Origin: Candidatus Yanofskybacteria bacterium RIFCSPHIGHO2_01_FULL_41_26 | Lineage (GTDB): Bacteria; Patescibacteria; Paceibacteria; 2-02-FULL-40-12; GWA2-44-9 | Assembly: GCA_001794055.1 (NCBI GenBank) | Contig: MGJB01000001.1 | Location: forward strand, 21,659-85,658 | Direction of reading: 5' to 3' | Length of the DNA stretch: 64,000 nt | In this document: in pieces, positions 14,609 through 23,884 of the stretch | Layout of the letters: every line of letters starts with the position of its first letter | Position numbering within the stretch: position 1 is the first letter of the stretch | Program-made: the position numbers and the translations under genes | The notes under the pieces: model-generated | The model's database searches: none | Told to the model about the DNA's origin: nothing | The model's input: the letters and a program-made list of their open reading frames with translations, nothing else

Positions 14609-15286
14609 ATGGAAAATGTAATTCATTTATTTGAATCAAGTTTCCCAACCATTGTTGAGTATAAATACCTGCTTCTGTTTTTGGGTTCTATCTTTGAAGG
14701 TCTAAACAGCATGGTTCTTGGCGGTTTCTTAGTTTCGACTGGAACGATCAAGCTTATTCCAATTTTCCTGATATTTACTGTCGGTTATGTTCTTAACGGG
14801 TATCTGTGGTATTTTATCGGTTATTTTGCCGGAGCAAAGCCGATTGATAAATGGGGAAGAGGGAAGCCCAAGAGTCGAAAAATAGTAGAGAAAGTAGAAG
14901 AATATTTTGGAAAATATAGCGGTCGGGCAATTATTTTTACAAAATTTACTTTCTCTCTCACGATTGCCACGCTTATAATGGCCGGATCTCTGAAGTACGA
15001 CCTTAAGAAATTTTCTCTGTATAATTTTATCGGTTCAATTGGCTGGGTTTTGGCAACTTTATTTATTGGCTATTTCTTTGGCCAAAGCTACAAATTTTTC
15101 ATTGACTCCCTTGTGAACATTACTTATTTGATACTTTTCTTGGGCGGTGCCGTGGCCTTGGTTTACATTTTAAAACTCATGTTTGGCAGTGCTTTTACAA
15201 AATCCCTTCTTTTGAAAGATAAACTCAAGGAATTCAGCGACAAACTCAAAGATGGGATTGATAAGTTCTTGTCAGACAAGGAATAG
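14609..15286 (+). CDS. DedA-family membrane protein
   Basis: A 225-residue polytopic protein of the DedA (VTT/SNARE-associated) superfamily. These proteins are implicated in recycling undecaprenyl phosphate and phospholipids across the membrane. The fold is visible as FEGLNSMVLGG near the N-terminus (a variant of the usual E-x(n)-P-G entry), followed by GYLWYFIGYFAGAKP and FTKFTFSLTIATLIMAG, which corresponds to the FxR-x(n)-G re-entrant segment. The C-terminal tail is charged. It is coupled to the uracil-DNA glycosylase gene by a 2-nt gap. Confidence 0.78.
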   Translation: MENVIHLFESSFPTIVEYKYLLLFLGSIFEGLNSMVLGGFLVSTGTIKLIPIFLIFTVGYVLNGYLWYFIGYFAGAKPIDKWGRGKPKSRKIVEKVEEYFGKYSGRAIIFTKFTFSLTIATLIMAGSLKYDLKKFSLYNFIGSIGWVLATLFIGYFFGQSYKFFIDSLVNITYLILFLGGAVALVYILKLMFGSAFTKSLLLKDKLKEFSDKLKDGIDKFLSDKE

Positions 15287-15392
15287 TCGCTCAACCCGCC
15301 CCCATTCTCGGCCTGTTGGATTACGGCCTCCGGATCTCCTGGAGGCGATTCCAGGGCTGGCTAAAGCACAGCCCTAAAACCTTCTCCTTGAC

Positions 15393-15544
15393 GGACAAAT
15401 GCTTAAACTAACCTTCAATTTGCTTAACAAATTTAAGCATCCGTTCCTCCCCGCCAGCTGGCGGGGATTTTCCGGCTAAGATTTATTGAATAAGCAGATT
15501 ATCAATTAATTTGAGTATTATGTTACCCTCGAAACCAAAAGGTC
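15393..15544 (+). repeat. Repeat family D, copy 1
   Basis: About 150 bp starting GGACAAATGCTTAAA and ending GTTACCCTCGAAACCAA..GGT. It has a variable hairpin in the middle (CCCCGCCA / TGGCGGGG here). The second copy at 27912-28054 has a shorter stem at the same place. It lies in the 342-nt gap after DedA, where no gene is seen. Confidence 0.7.
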
Positions 15545-15597
15545 TTAAATAAGCGGGCTTTGCTTGTTTTAAAGACTGCTTTCGCTAAGATATTTAA

Positions 15598-15623
15598 AAA
15601 ACAAAAGCCGCCTATTGGGCGGT
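15598..15623 (-). terminator. Intrinsic terminator of the 23-residue ORF
   Basis: On the minus strand, CCGCC / GGCGG with an AATA loop, followed by TTTTGTTTTTT. Confidence 0.7.
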
Positions 15624-15628
15624 ATACA

Positions 15629-15700
15629 TCACTTTTGTAACCACTCTGGACGATTCTTTTCAACCCACACTCTCCAGTTTTCACTACGCCTGCATTTCAT
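15629..15700 (-). CDS. 23-residue candidate small protein
   Basis: A very short minus-strand frame, MKCRRSENWRVWVEKNRPEW followed by LQK, that sits in a complete expression unit. TTGACA (reverse complement at 15762-15767) is the -35, with TACTTT 18 nt downstream. ACAGGAA lies before the ATG and an intrinsic terminator starts within 10 nt of the stop. It could be a real micropeptide or the non-functional frame of a small RNA. Tryptophan and arginine enrichment is shared with the 39-residue ORF at 11032. Confidence 0.4.
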   Translation of the reverse strand: MKCRRSENWRVWVEKNRPEWLQK

Positions 15701-15782
15701 GGTTTTTCCTGTGGTTGAAATATCGAAGAGCTATAAAAAAGTACTACTCTATTAGACTTATTGTCAACCGGGGTTTTGGTAA

Positions 15783-16124
15783 GCGCAGCCTCATCGCTTT
15801 TATGACACTTTGACGAGGTGAGGAAACAGGTTAGGTTGATTGATCCGCCATCCGCCAACTGGCGGAGGCGGATTGATTTCCAAAATAATAGGTCGAGCGC
15901 CGAGCCGCCAGCCTGTCTGCGATAGTCAAGCAATAGGCTGGCGTAGCGAGGAGGCAAGTGAGGGTTATCTTGTTATAGCTGCAAACGAAGACAAATGTAA
16001 GCTTTACTTAAATTTTGTCCGAGTGGGGCAGATATACAACGTATTTTGGCTTTAAATCAATTTAATTATACCGAATCTGTTCCCCGGAGACGAGGAACCG
16101 TGGCAGAAAAGTGATGGGGCGGAG
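15783..16124. repeat. Palindromic repeat family F, copy 2
   Basis: About 340 bp with outer arms GCGCAGCCTCATCGCTTTT and AAAAGTGATGGGGCGGAGC (pairing with a few mismatches). It contains the GGTCGAGCGCCGAGC block of copy 1, an inserted CCGCCAACTGGCGG hairpin, and a TTTTGTCCGAG..ATACAACGTATTT segment shared with 28610-28888. It fills most of the gap before the subtilase gene. Confidence 0.65.
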
Positions 16125-16176
16125 CTCTGGCCTGTGGATTGCCATGTTGAGGTGGATTTGGTACAATTAATCCTAC

Positions 16177-17400
16177 ATGATTACAATCAAAAAGACCGCA
16201 TATTTAGTCATAATTTTGATCCTTTTATTCACAGCTAATATTTCCCGAGCCGCTACCGACGATACCCGTTATTTCGTTAAATCCACCTCCGGTTGGTGGA
16301 AAAAATCATTTGGTGTTAGGCACAATTTTGATAACGGATTTACTGCCGATCTTTCCGATTTTCATCTTCGCGTTGCGAAGATTTTTGGCATAGAAGTTGA
16401 ACCAGTCAAGAAGTTAAATGTTTTGCCAGATTTGTCTCAAGCGCCAATAACAAGCGGAAAAATTCAGGCAAAAAGAATTAAACCGGCCGAACAAGTTCCT
16501 TGGGGGGTTAAGGCGGTTTACAACAATCCACTGCTTTCAAAATCATCGGGCGGTTCGGGGGTTATTGTTGCCATATTGGATACGGGAGTTTTAAAAATCC
16601 ACCCCGATCTTGAAAATAGAATTAAAGAGTGTAAAGATTTTTCAGGCCCAGTCGGGATTGTTGACGGAAAATGCGATGACAATAATGGCCATGGAACTCA
16701 TGTTGCCGGAATAATTGTCGCAGACGGGGGTTCGGACGGGCTTGGCATATATGGCGTGGCTCCGGAAGCCAACCTGTTTGCTTACAAAGTTTGTTCTAAT
16801 AATGGTACTTGCTGGGCTGACGATGTTGCTGTTGCTTTAAGAACGGCTGCCGATGGCGGAGCTAATATCGTAAACATGAGTTTGGGTTCCGATAATCCCA
16901 GCCCATTAATAACCGATGCCTCTGATTATGCCGTTTCCAAGAAAGTTTTGATTGTTGCCGCCGCCGGCAATGACGGACCTTATTTTAGGAGTATTGATTA
17001 TCCTGGAGCTGATGCAAGTGTTATTGCTGTGGGAGCTGTTAATATAGATATTCAGATTCCGGACTGGAGTTCGCGGGGGCTTAATTCAACTACAAAACCC
17101 TATAACACAGAAGAACAAGATATTGAGTTTGCCGCTCCGGGTGTTAATGTAGAATCAACTTGGAAAGACGGCGGTTATGCTATTTTGTCCGGAACATCTA
17201 TGGCCTCTCCTCATGTTGCGGGATTGGCCGCCAAGCTCTGGTCTCGATTGCCTGAACAATCGAGTGTTTCTAATTTGCAAGGCGAATCGGGACAAATTAA
17301 TCCCGCTTCAGTCGTTCGTGACGTTCTCCACAAACTTACCGCTGACCTGTTGCCTATCGGCGACGATGACAATTCAGGATTTGGATTTCCGCATTTATAA
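16177..17400 (+). CDS. Exported subtilisin-family (S8) serine protease
   Basis: A 407-residue protease with an N-terminal signal peptide (a hydrophobic YLVIILILLFTANISRA segment, residues about 9-25), so it acts outside the cytoplasmic membrane. The catalytic triad is clear: Asp135 in ILDTG, His175 in NGHGTHVAG and Ser341 in GTSMASPH. About 90 residues between signal and catalytic core may be a propeptide. The C-terminus ends soon after the core with no sorting motif. A TACAAT box ends 9 nt before the ATG. A 267-bp palindromic element begins directly after the stop codon. Confidence 0.92.
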   Translation: MITIKKTAYLVIILILLFTANISRAATDDTRYFVKSTSGWWKKSFGVRHNFDNGFTADLSDFHLRVAKIFGIEVEPVKKLNVLPDLSQAPITSGKIQAKRIKPAEQVPWGVKAVYNNPLLSKSSGGSGVIVAILDTGVLKIHPDLENRIKECKDFSGPVGIVDGKCDDNNGHGTHVAGIIVADGGSDGLGIYGVAPEANLFAYKVCSNNGTCWADDVAVALRTAADGGANIVNMSLGSDNPSPLITDASDYAVSKKVLIVAAAGNDGPYFRSIDYPGADASVIAVGAVNIDIQIPDWSSRGLNSTTKPYNTEEQDIEFAAPGVNVESTWKDGGYAILSGTSMASPHVAGLAAKLWSRLPEQSSVSNLQGESGQINPASVVRDVLHKLTADLLPIGDDDNSGFGFPHL

Positions 17401-17667
17401 GTCAGATAATTAATCCATTTTATCAGTTTAGCGGAGCGGATTTTAGCCAAATCCGAGACGCGAGGATGAAGCTGTAGATTATTCTACTGCGAGTCCGAGT
17501 AACGAAGGATTTGGTCTAAAATCAGCCCGCCCTAAGAGGGAAGCTAAATAACAAGACCGATTCTTTCGTCTCTCCTCCTCAATATAGAACAATCTATATC
17601 TTCGTCGTTCCTCGGACTCGGTCTATTCTTTAGCTTCTAAAATGATAAAATGGATTAATTATCTGAC
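17401..17667. repeat. 267-bp element with 25-bp perfect terminal inverted repeats
   Basis: The ends (17401-17425 and 17643-17667) are exact reverse complements, beginning GTCAGATAATTAATCCATTT. Two further inverted-repeat pairs lie inside: GATTTTAG..AAATCC with GGATTTGG..CTAAAATC, and GAAGCTAAA..GACCGA with TCGGTCT..TTTAGCTTC. The whole can fold as a three-way cruciform. It starts at the base after the subtilase stop codon and ends 5 nt before the next start codon. Confidence 0.85.
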
Positions 17668-17672
17668 CCAGT

Positions 17673-18293
17673 ATGAAAATAAGTCATGTTGTAAGAACTC
17701 TAGTTGTATCCGATTTTTTTATTAATGCCGGTTTTTCTGTTTTCGCGCCGGTATTTGCGATATTTGTTACTAAACAAATTGACGGAGGGACTTTGGCGGT
17801 CGTCGGTTTTGCTGCCGCTATTTTTCAAATATTCAAGTCTGGCCTCCAAATTCCGATAGCCAAGTATTTGGATAAAAATCATGGCGAATATGACGACTTT
17901 TATTCAATGGTTTTTGGCACCTTTCTTATTGCATTGGTGCCTTTTTTGTATTTATTTGCTACCAAAACGAGTCATGTCTATATGATTCAAGCGCTTTACG
18001 GTATCGGAGCATCTTTTGCCATTCCTCCTTGGTATGCCATTTTTACCAGACATGTTGACAAAATGCAGGAGAATGTGGAGTGGTCTCTGGACTCAATTGC
18101 TATTGGAATAGGTGCGGCGACATCAGCGGCTCTCGGGGGATTTTTAGCGGAAAAATTTGGTTTTCGATTTGTATTTCTTTTGGGGGGCATGCTTGCTGTT
18201 TTTGGCGCAATCCAGCAAATTAAAATTTTCCGAGATTTAAAAGGAAAAGTCTCTCAAGGTACTGTAAGACCTTTGCCTGACGGTGCCAAATAA
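17673..18293 (+). CDS. Half-size MFS transporter-like membrane protein
   Basis: A 206-residue protein with six hydrophobic helices, corresponding to one half of a 12-helix major facilitator transporter. The inter-helix pattern LQIPIAKYLDKNHGEYDDF resembles the MFS loop 2-3 signature. It has a clean start and a hydrophilic tail, so it looks like a genuine half protein, which could work as a dimer, rather than a truncation. No partner half is adjacent. The substrate is unknown. Its promoter must lie within the terminal repeat of the upstream palindromic element. Confidence 0.65.
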   Translation: MKISHVVRTLVVSDFFINAGFSVFAPVFAIFVTKQIDGGTLAVVGFAAAIFQIFKSGLQIPIAKYLDKNHGEYDDFYSMVFGTFLIALVPFLYLFATKTSHVYMIQALYGIGASFAIPPWYAIFTRHVDKMQENVEWSLDSIAIGIGAATSAALGGFLAEKFGFRFVFLLGGMLAVFGAIQQIKIFRDLKGKVSQGTVRPLPDGAK

Positions 18294-18298
18294 AATAA

Positions 18299-18336
18299 TA
18301 CAATGGGGGTCTTTGCAAGCAAAGACCCCCATTGTA
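18299..18336. repeat. Perfect hairpin between the MFS gene and polX
   Basis: ACAATGGGGGTCTTTGC and GCAAAGACCCCCATTGT form a 17-bp stem with a 2-nt loop. The DNA starts 6 nt after the MFS stop and ends about 10 nt before the polX ATG. It may act as a terminator, an attenuator, or a spacer palindrome. Confidence 0.75.
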
Positions 18337-18344
18337 TATTGTAC

Positions 18345-20081
18345 ATGAATAAAGAAATCTCAAAAATTTTATATGAGATGGCTATTTTGCTTGAAATGAA
18401 AGGTGTGGAGTTCAAGCCTCGCATGTATGAAAAAGCCGCCGGATCTGTTGAATCATTAACTGAAGATGTCAGGGGTATTTATAAACATGGCGGTTTTAAA
18501 GCGCTTGAAGATATTTCAGGTGTCGGTTCGTCTATTGGCAAGAAAATAGAGGAATATATCAAGACTAGACGTGTCAAAGAATACGATAAACTCAAAAAAG
18601 CGGTTCCGGTAGACATTGAGGACTTGGTATCTGTTGAAGGCATTGGACCCAAGACTATTTTGCGTCTTTATAAAAAACTAAAAATTAAAACAAGAGATCA
18701 GTTGGAAAAAGCTGCAACCAGAGGCAAGCTTGTAAAAGCCGGATTCGGTAAAAAAACCGAGGACAACATTTTAAAAAGCATCGGCTTTTTGAAAAAAGAA
18801 CATGGGCATTGTCTTTTAGGCGAAATAATGCCGACAGCTGAAAAAATACTTGAATGCATCCTGGCTTTGCCCGAAGTTGAGTCGGCTGAATTTGGCGGTT
18901 CTTTACGTCGGATGGCGGAAACCGTCGGTGATCTGGATTTTATTGCTTTTTCTACCAAGCCCTCCGAGGTGGTTGAAAAATTTATCAGATTTCCTGAAGT
19001 GCAAAGTGTTCATTCCAAAGGAAAGCATAAGGCCTTGGTTCGTTTAAGCATAGAGACGGATGCTGATATTTGGGTTATGGATCCCCAAGCAACAGGCGCT
19101 GCTCTTATCGGTTGGACAGGCGATAAACAGCACAATATTGCCCTACGAACTCTTGCCGAGAAGAAGGGCTGGATGTTGAATGACTATGGACTGTGGAATG
19201 GAAAAATCTTACTTGTTTCAAAAACCGAAGAAGAAATTTATAAAAAACTCGGCATGGCTTGGATACCGCCTGAAATCCGCAACAATACCGGTGAGATAGA
19301 AGCGGCCCTTCGACAAGCTCAGGGTAAACCTGGTGGTTTGCCCCACCTTGTCGGCTACGGTGATGTAAAAGGCGATCTGCAAATTCAGACAGACTGGACT
19401 GATGGCAAGGATTCTATTGAAACAATGGCCAAAGCTGCCAAAGAACTCGGCCACGACTATATCCTCATTACCGATCATACCAAATTTCTCGCCATGACCG
19501 GAGGAAGTGATGAAAAACGGCTTATCAAACAAATGGCCGCGATTGATAAAATAAATTCAAGTTCTACGTTTCATGGTTCAGGTTTCAAGATTCTTAAAGG
19601 CGCCGAAGTAAACATAATGCCAGATGGCACTCTGGATATAAACGACGAAACTTTGGCAAAATTGGATGTTGTGGGTGCCGCTGTCCATTCTAAATTTAAT
19701 ATGTCTGAGAAAGATATGACCGCGCGCATCAAAAGGGCGATGGAAAATCAGAATGTAGACATAATTTTCCATCCGACCGGAAGGCTCATTCAGAAACGCG
19801 AGGCCTATAAAGTAGACATGGATGAGCTTTTAAAAACCGCAAAGAAAACTAAAACTGTCATGGAAATTGATGCTTTTCCTGACAGACTGGATCTGAAAGA
19901 CGAATATATTCGCAAAGCGGTAAATATGGGCGTTAAACTTGCAATAGATACTGATGCTCATTCTATTGAACACTTAAAATTTCTTCGTTATGGTATTGCC
20001 CAAGCTCGTCGCGGTTGGGCCGAAAAGAAAGACGTTATTAATGCTCATAATTGGCAAGAGATGTTAAAAATGCTAAAATAA
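18345..20081 (+). CDS. polX: Family X DNA polymerase with C-terminal PHP domain
   Basis: A 578-residue bacterial PolX for gap-filling in base-excision repair. The order is helix-hairpin-helix/8-kDa region (residues about 1-130, with VSVEGIGPKTI), nucleotidyltransferase palm with GGSLRRMAETVGDLDF (two catalytic Asp), and a PHP phosphoesterase domain from about residue 345 with ITDHTKF, GAEVNIMPDG and DTDAHS. Such PHP domains give 3'-5' exonuclease activity. The start at 18345 follows the hairpin; an upstream in-frame ATG lies inside the hairpin itself. The linker contains an in-frame repeat-derived LRQAQGKPGG (about residues 323-332). Confidence 0.93.
   Translation: MNKEISKILYEMAILLEMKGVEFKPRMYEKAAGSVESLTEDVRGIYKHGGFKALEDISGVGSSIGKKIEEYIKTRRVKEYDKLKKAVPVDIEDLVSVEGIGPKTILRLYKKLKIKTRDQLEKAATRGKLVKAGFGKKTEDNILKSIGFLKKEHGHCLLGEIMPTAEKILECILALPEVESAEFGGSLRRMAETVGDLDFIAFSTKPSEVVEKFIRFPEVQSVHSKGKHKALVRLSIETDADIWVMDPQATGAALIGWTGDKQHNIALRTLAEKKGWMLNDYGLWNGKILLVSKTEEEIYKKLGMAWIPPEIRNNTGEIEAALRQAQGKPGGLPHLVGYGDVKGDLQIQTDWTDGKDSIETMAKAAKELGHDYILITDHTKFLAMTGGSDEKRLIKQMAAIDKINSSSTFHGSGFKILKGAEVNIMPDGTLDINDETLAKLDVVGAAVHSKFNMSEKDMTARIKRAMENQNVDIIFHPTGRLIQKREAYKVDMDELLKTAKKTKTVMEIDAFPDRLDLKDEYIRKAVNMGVKLAIDTDAHSIEHLKFLRYGIAQARRGWAEKKDVINAHNWQEMLKMLK
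19309..19327. repeat. In-frame CCCTTCGACAAGCTCAGGG repeat in polX
   Basis: This 19-bp near-palindrome (CCCT..AGGG with CTTCGACAAGCTCAG) is translated as LRQAQG in the interdomain linker. A variant of the same sequence, in reverse, occurs at about 48661-48680, just after the 48189 gene. Confidence 0.65.
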
Positions 20082-20091
20082 GGCATTAATC

Positions 20092-23014
20092 ATGGTTATG
20101 GAGAGCAAAAATAAAATCTGGAAGATGATTTTTAAACCAGAACAACCAAATCTAGAGAAAGATTTGGAATTGGACGATGAAAAGTTGCAGAACATTGTTT
20201 TAGAAAAAAAAGAATTACAGAGTGAAATTGAAAAAAAACTTAGCTTATCTAATAACGCAAACGAAATCTTTTCCTCTATTAATACCTATAAGTTTATTAG
20301 CCATGAAGATGCCGTAGAATTCTTTGATCGATTATTGGATCATCCGGCAATATATAATTGTCTTGATGGCAGTAGTGCTTACTTAATTCTAGATTTTCTT
20401 AGGGAAAAAGGTAATCCTGAGGCCGTAGAAACAATTATACGATATGTTAACCACATATTATTACCTGGGTATAAAAGACAAGCGCATCTTCAGTTCGACT
20501 TATATCATGCCGCTTTTACGCTATTAGCTATTTTAGGCAAAGAAGCATGTGAAAAAGTGCTTCAATCTCTTGCCGAACAAGACGTGACTTTTAAGGGCTG
20601 GTTTGAAAAAAATAAAATCTCTCTTTTGGGTCTAAAGTTTCCGAGCCAAATTACAAGTTCATACAAATCGGACATCCCCCATAATGATTGGCCTCCAAAT
20701 TATCTCGATAAAACATCAACACCATCAAATGAAGAACTTTCAGTTTCACGACCGTCGGAATTTCAAAAGACCAATGACACATTGGATTTTCAATCCAGAC
20801 TTTGGGAACAAGGTAAACCCTTTAATTTTTACAGAAGATTTAGGCCGGTGGTTCCCAACAGTGTTATTGTAGACGGAGCAAATTATTTAATGGCTTTGCG
20901 TGGTACTGTGGAAAATATGGGCGATAATAATAATTTGGATCCCAGTCTAAACTTATTGTCTGGTAGGATTGAAGAAAAACTTTTAACTGCAACGGTAGAA
21001 AAACCGGAACAATCCAATCAGAAAGAAATATTCGAAATTGTTTCTCTTGGGGCAGGTGAAGTCTTGTGTTTGGCCGTTTTGGAAAATAACAGAGAAGAAG
21101 CGCTACTCCGCTTAGGAATTATAAAACAGTTTATTGATCAAAGTAAAAGCAAAATTTCAGAAATTTTTAAAATGTTTCTTTTGGATGAATTAGCTTTGAT
21201 TGAATATTATATAAAAAATGATTCTAATTTTTCTTTTCCAGAACTTCCTCAAAACGCTGAATCTTTCCTGATGTATCATGCTTGGCACACAAAAACCAGA
21301 GAAATCCCCGATTTTAGAGTTCTTTTAGCAGAAAAAGTTAGGTGGTTAATGGCAAATGATTTAACCAGCAATCTGTCATTAATAGCGTTTGGTCCTAACA
21401 ATCTTCCTATAGGGGGACCGTCTTTTGCCAGAATAATTGAAATCGTCGGAAGATACAAAAAGGGACTGGAATTATATAAAGTTGTTGACGAAAAAGATAT
21501 GCCTATTTACTGGGAAGCCATCGATAAATTGGAAGATACCGATCCGTCAAGAATAGTTGTTTTTGGCCGAGATGGAAGATTTTTCTTTACGGCATTGAAA
21601 GCTTCGGGATTTGGCATCGGAGACAAAGAGGTTAAGTATGTGGTTATAACCAGAAACATGAAGGATCTGGAGTCAAGAGACACAATTACGGACTACTTGA
21701 AACAGAATGGAATATCTCTTGATTTTACTTTTGTCGATACAGGTTTTCGGGGTTCTATACCGGAATTGGCGATAGATTTTCTATCCCAAGACCAGGGTAT
21801 AAGCCTGTCTTCACAAGAAATAGACCGGAAAATAACTTTGTTATCAAGCTCGGAACGAACCCGAACAGAACTGTCTAGAAAAAGACGATCGAGAGACGAA
21901 CAAATGAGGACTGTGGGGGTGATAGAGGATCATCGGCCCCAAAACATGGAAAGTCCGGCTCAACTGGAAATGGACGAAAGGGGAAAACTAAGACCAAAAG
22001 GTACATTTAATTCTTCTGCTGACCAGCTTGGCTATTGGATTGTAGAGCATGTATCTTTAAGGAATTTTGCGCCAAAACTTAATCCGGATAAAAGAATCGA
22101 ATATAACAAAAAAGATCCTCTAAGTGGCCTGAGATTTGTTCAGGACTACAGAGGAGAATCTATCGGAACCCACCCCATGGAGTTGTGGGAAGATAAAAAT
22201 GAAGATAAAGAAAGGTTTCTCATCAAAGGCGGTCCCGAGCATACGTTAAGAGCGGATTTTGTTGGCCAGAGATTTCTACGGCAGGCCGATTTGGTGGTTC
22301 CAGACACAGAACTTGTGACAATAAACGGTCAGCTTAAATTAAAGATGGAATTTTTGGCAGACTACAAATTAATGGGGCTTCATCTTCCCGTCGAGTTTCA
22401 AAACAGCGAAAAGATTCAGTCCGCTTTGTTGGTCGATGCTTTATTGGGCCAGTATGACCGTACTCCTTGGAATTTAATGTTTAATTCGCGTTGGGGGGAG
22501 CATCGTGTTGCCTTCATTGATAACGGTGCCAGTTTGTTTTCCAGGGCCAGGGGGGGGGCACAAAGGTTTTCCGAGATACTTTGATGTGTCTCAACTGGCG
22601 GAAATACTGGCTAATCCTCAGTTTATTGGTGAACCAGTCAATGAGGCATACGACAATTTAATTGAAGTCAAAGATGGGGTTATAAAAGTTAAAAACAGAG
22701 AAAGATTTTCAGAACTTTTCAAGAAATTCTGTTTTTCTTTTGATTATGATTTTATTGATTCCGTTATTGAACAAGCGGGATATCCTGACGGTAGAAGGTC
22801 CATCCTTTTTCTGGAAGGAATTGTTGAAGATTTAACAGGAGAATTAAAAAGAATGCACCCCGGGTCATCGGATTATAAAAAAACCAACGAAGCCATAGAA
22901 ACTTATAAAAAGGCTATCGAAGCTGGAGGAGAATCGTCATATCTCAAACAAGCTCTTAAGCAGAGGAGAGATGATATTATAAACATGTTCAATGGTTTGG
23001 GTTTTCAATTCTGA
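20092..23014 (+). CDS. HipA-like kinase-domain protein, split by a frameshift at a G9 tract (possible phase-variable gene)
   Basis: Two overlapping frames (20092-22584 and 22505-23014) join at a run of nine G (22550-22558) into a protein of about 970 residues; eight G would give one open frame. The first about 480 residues are not recognised. Residues about 483-560 (IVVFGRDGRF, VDTGFRGSIPE) resemble a Rossmann or phosphoribosyltransferase-like fold. From about 705 a HipA/PI-kinase-like module appears: FLIKGG (ATP lysine), GQYDRTPWNLMF (catalytic Asp and metal Asn) and FIDNGASL (metal Asp). As sequenced, translation stops just after the catalytic residues and loses about 150 C-terminal residues. 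A histidine-phosphatase gene follows. Confidence 0.65.
22550..22558. repeat. Nine-G homopolymer at the frameshift in the kinase-like gene
   Basis: A run of nine G in an otherwise AT-rich region. Its length decides whether the two halves of the gene are in frame. A second G9 run is at 45821-45829. Confidence 0.85.
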
Positions 23015-23035
23015 TATAATATAGCGACTTTAACC

Positions 23036-23884
23036 ATGTCGGAAATGAATTCAAAAAAAGAGTTTGAAAAACTTACAACTCCAGAAAAATTTGAGGCGGT
23101 TAGGTTTTTAAAAGTATTCATTGTTCGCCATGGGCTCACCGAATATAAAGAACGTGAAAGTGTAAAAAAGTTTGGCAAGTGGAACCCCGGTATTCACGAC
23201 ATAACCCCTGAAGGCGAAGATGAATTAAGGGATACGGCCCTAAGAATAATCCAAGAGATAAATCCCAAAACTGATATAGTTGTATTTTTATCCAGTCCTC
23301 GAGCAAGAGCTCAATCAAGCATGAGAATATTAGATGATGAATTTCGACAGAGAGGCATTGAAATTTACCAAGAAAGCCCTGTTTTAGTAGAAATGTTAAG
23401 AAGTGGCGGAGACATGTCGCCAGTGACAGGAGACAATAACGAAATAAAATTTCAAGATCAACCGCAGAATGATTATTGGGATATTGAAGAAGAGGGCGAA
23501 GAGCAACCCCAAGGAAAGCGTTTTAAAAAGTTTTTAAGTTATTTTGCGTCAATTAACCAAACATTGTTAGCTGAAAAAATTAAAAAAACTAGCAGTAGGT
23601 TGAATGGTAAAATACCTGTTTTTGTTGCAATAACTCATGGTGAAGTAACTCATGCCGGGGCTTCTCCTGCGCCAGTTTATAAAAAATCTTTTTTGGGAGA
23701 AGTTTTTCCAGATAAAAAAAGATTAAAATTACCTAGAGGAAGGTCAATGAAACTGGTTTTTGATCTTGAAAATCCCGGAAATTTTTCTGTGACTATTCCT
23801 CCTGAAACAAGCCTTTCCGGCAGTAGCGAGACAAAAAATCTTCATTTTAATTCTAAAAATGGATCTGTTGAGAATATTTATTAA
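23036..23884 (+). CDS. Histidine-phosphatase (phosphoglycerate-mutase-like) superfamily protein
   Basis: A 282-residue protein of the branch 1 histidine phosphatase superfamily. The catalytic FIVRHGLTEYKE motif is at residues about 29-40, the second arginine in LSSPRARAQSS near 84-94, and the late catalytic histidine in AITHGEV near 203. Substrate is unknown. An extended -10 (TGATATAAT, 23012-23020) overlaps the stop of the kinase-like gene, so it may have its own promoter. Adjacency to a HipA-like kinase suggests a kinase/phosphatase pair, an inference only. The C-terminal 26 nt overlap the next gene. Confidence 0.8.
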   Translation: MSEMNSKKEFEKLTTPEKFEAVRFLKVFIVRHGLTEYKERESVKKFGKWNPGIHDITPEGEDELRDTALRIIQEINPKTDIVVFLSSPRARAQSSMRILDDEFRQRGIEIYQESPVLVEMLRSGGDMSPVTGDNNEIKFQDQPQNDYWDIEEEGEEQPQGKRFKKFLSYFASINQTLLAEKIKKTSSRLNGKIPVFVAITHGEVTHAGASPAPVYKKSFLGEVFPDKKRLKLPRGRSMKLVFDLENPGNFSVTIPPETSLSGSSETKNLHFNSKNGSVENIY

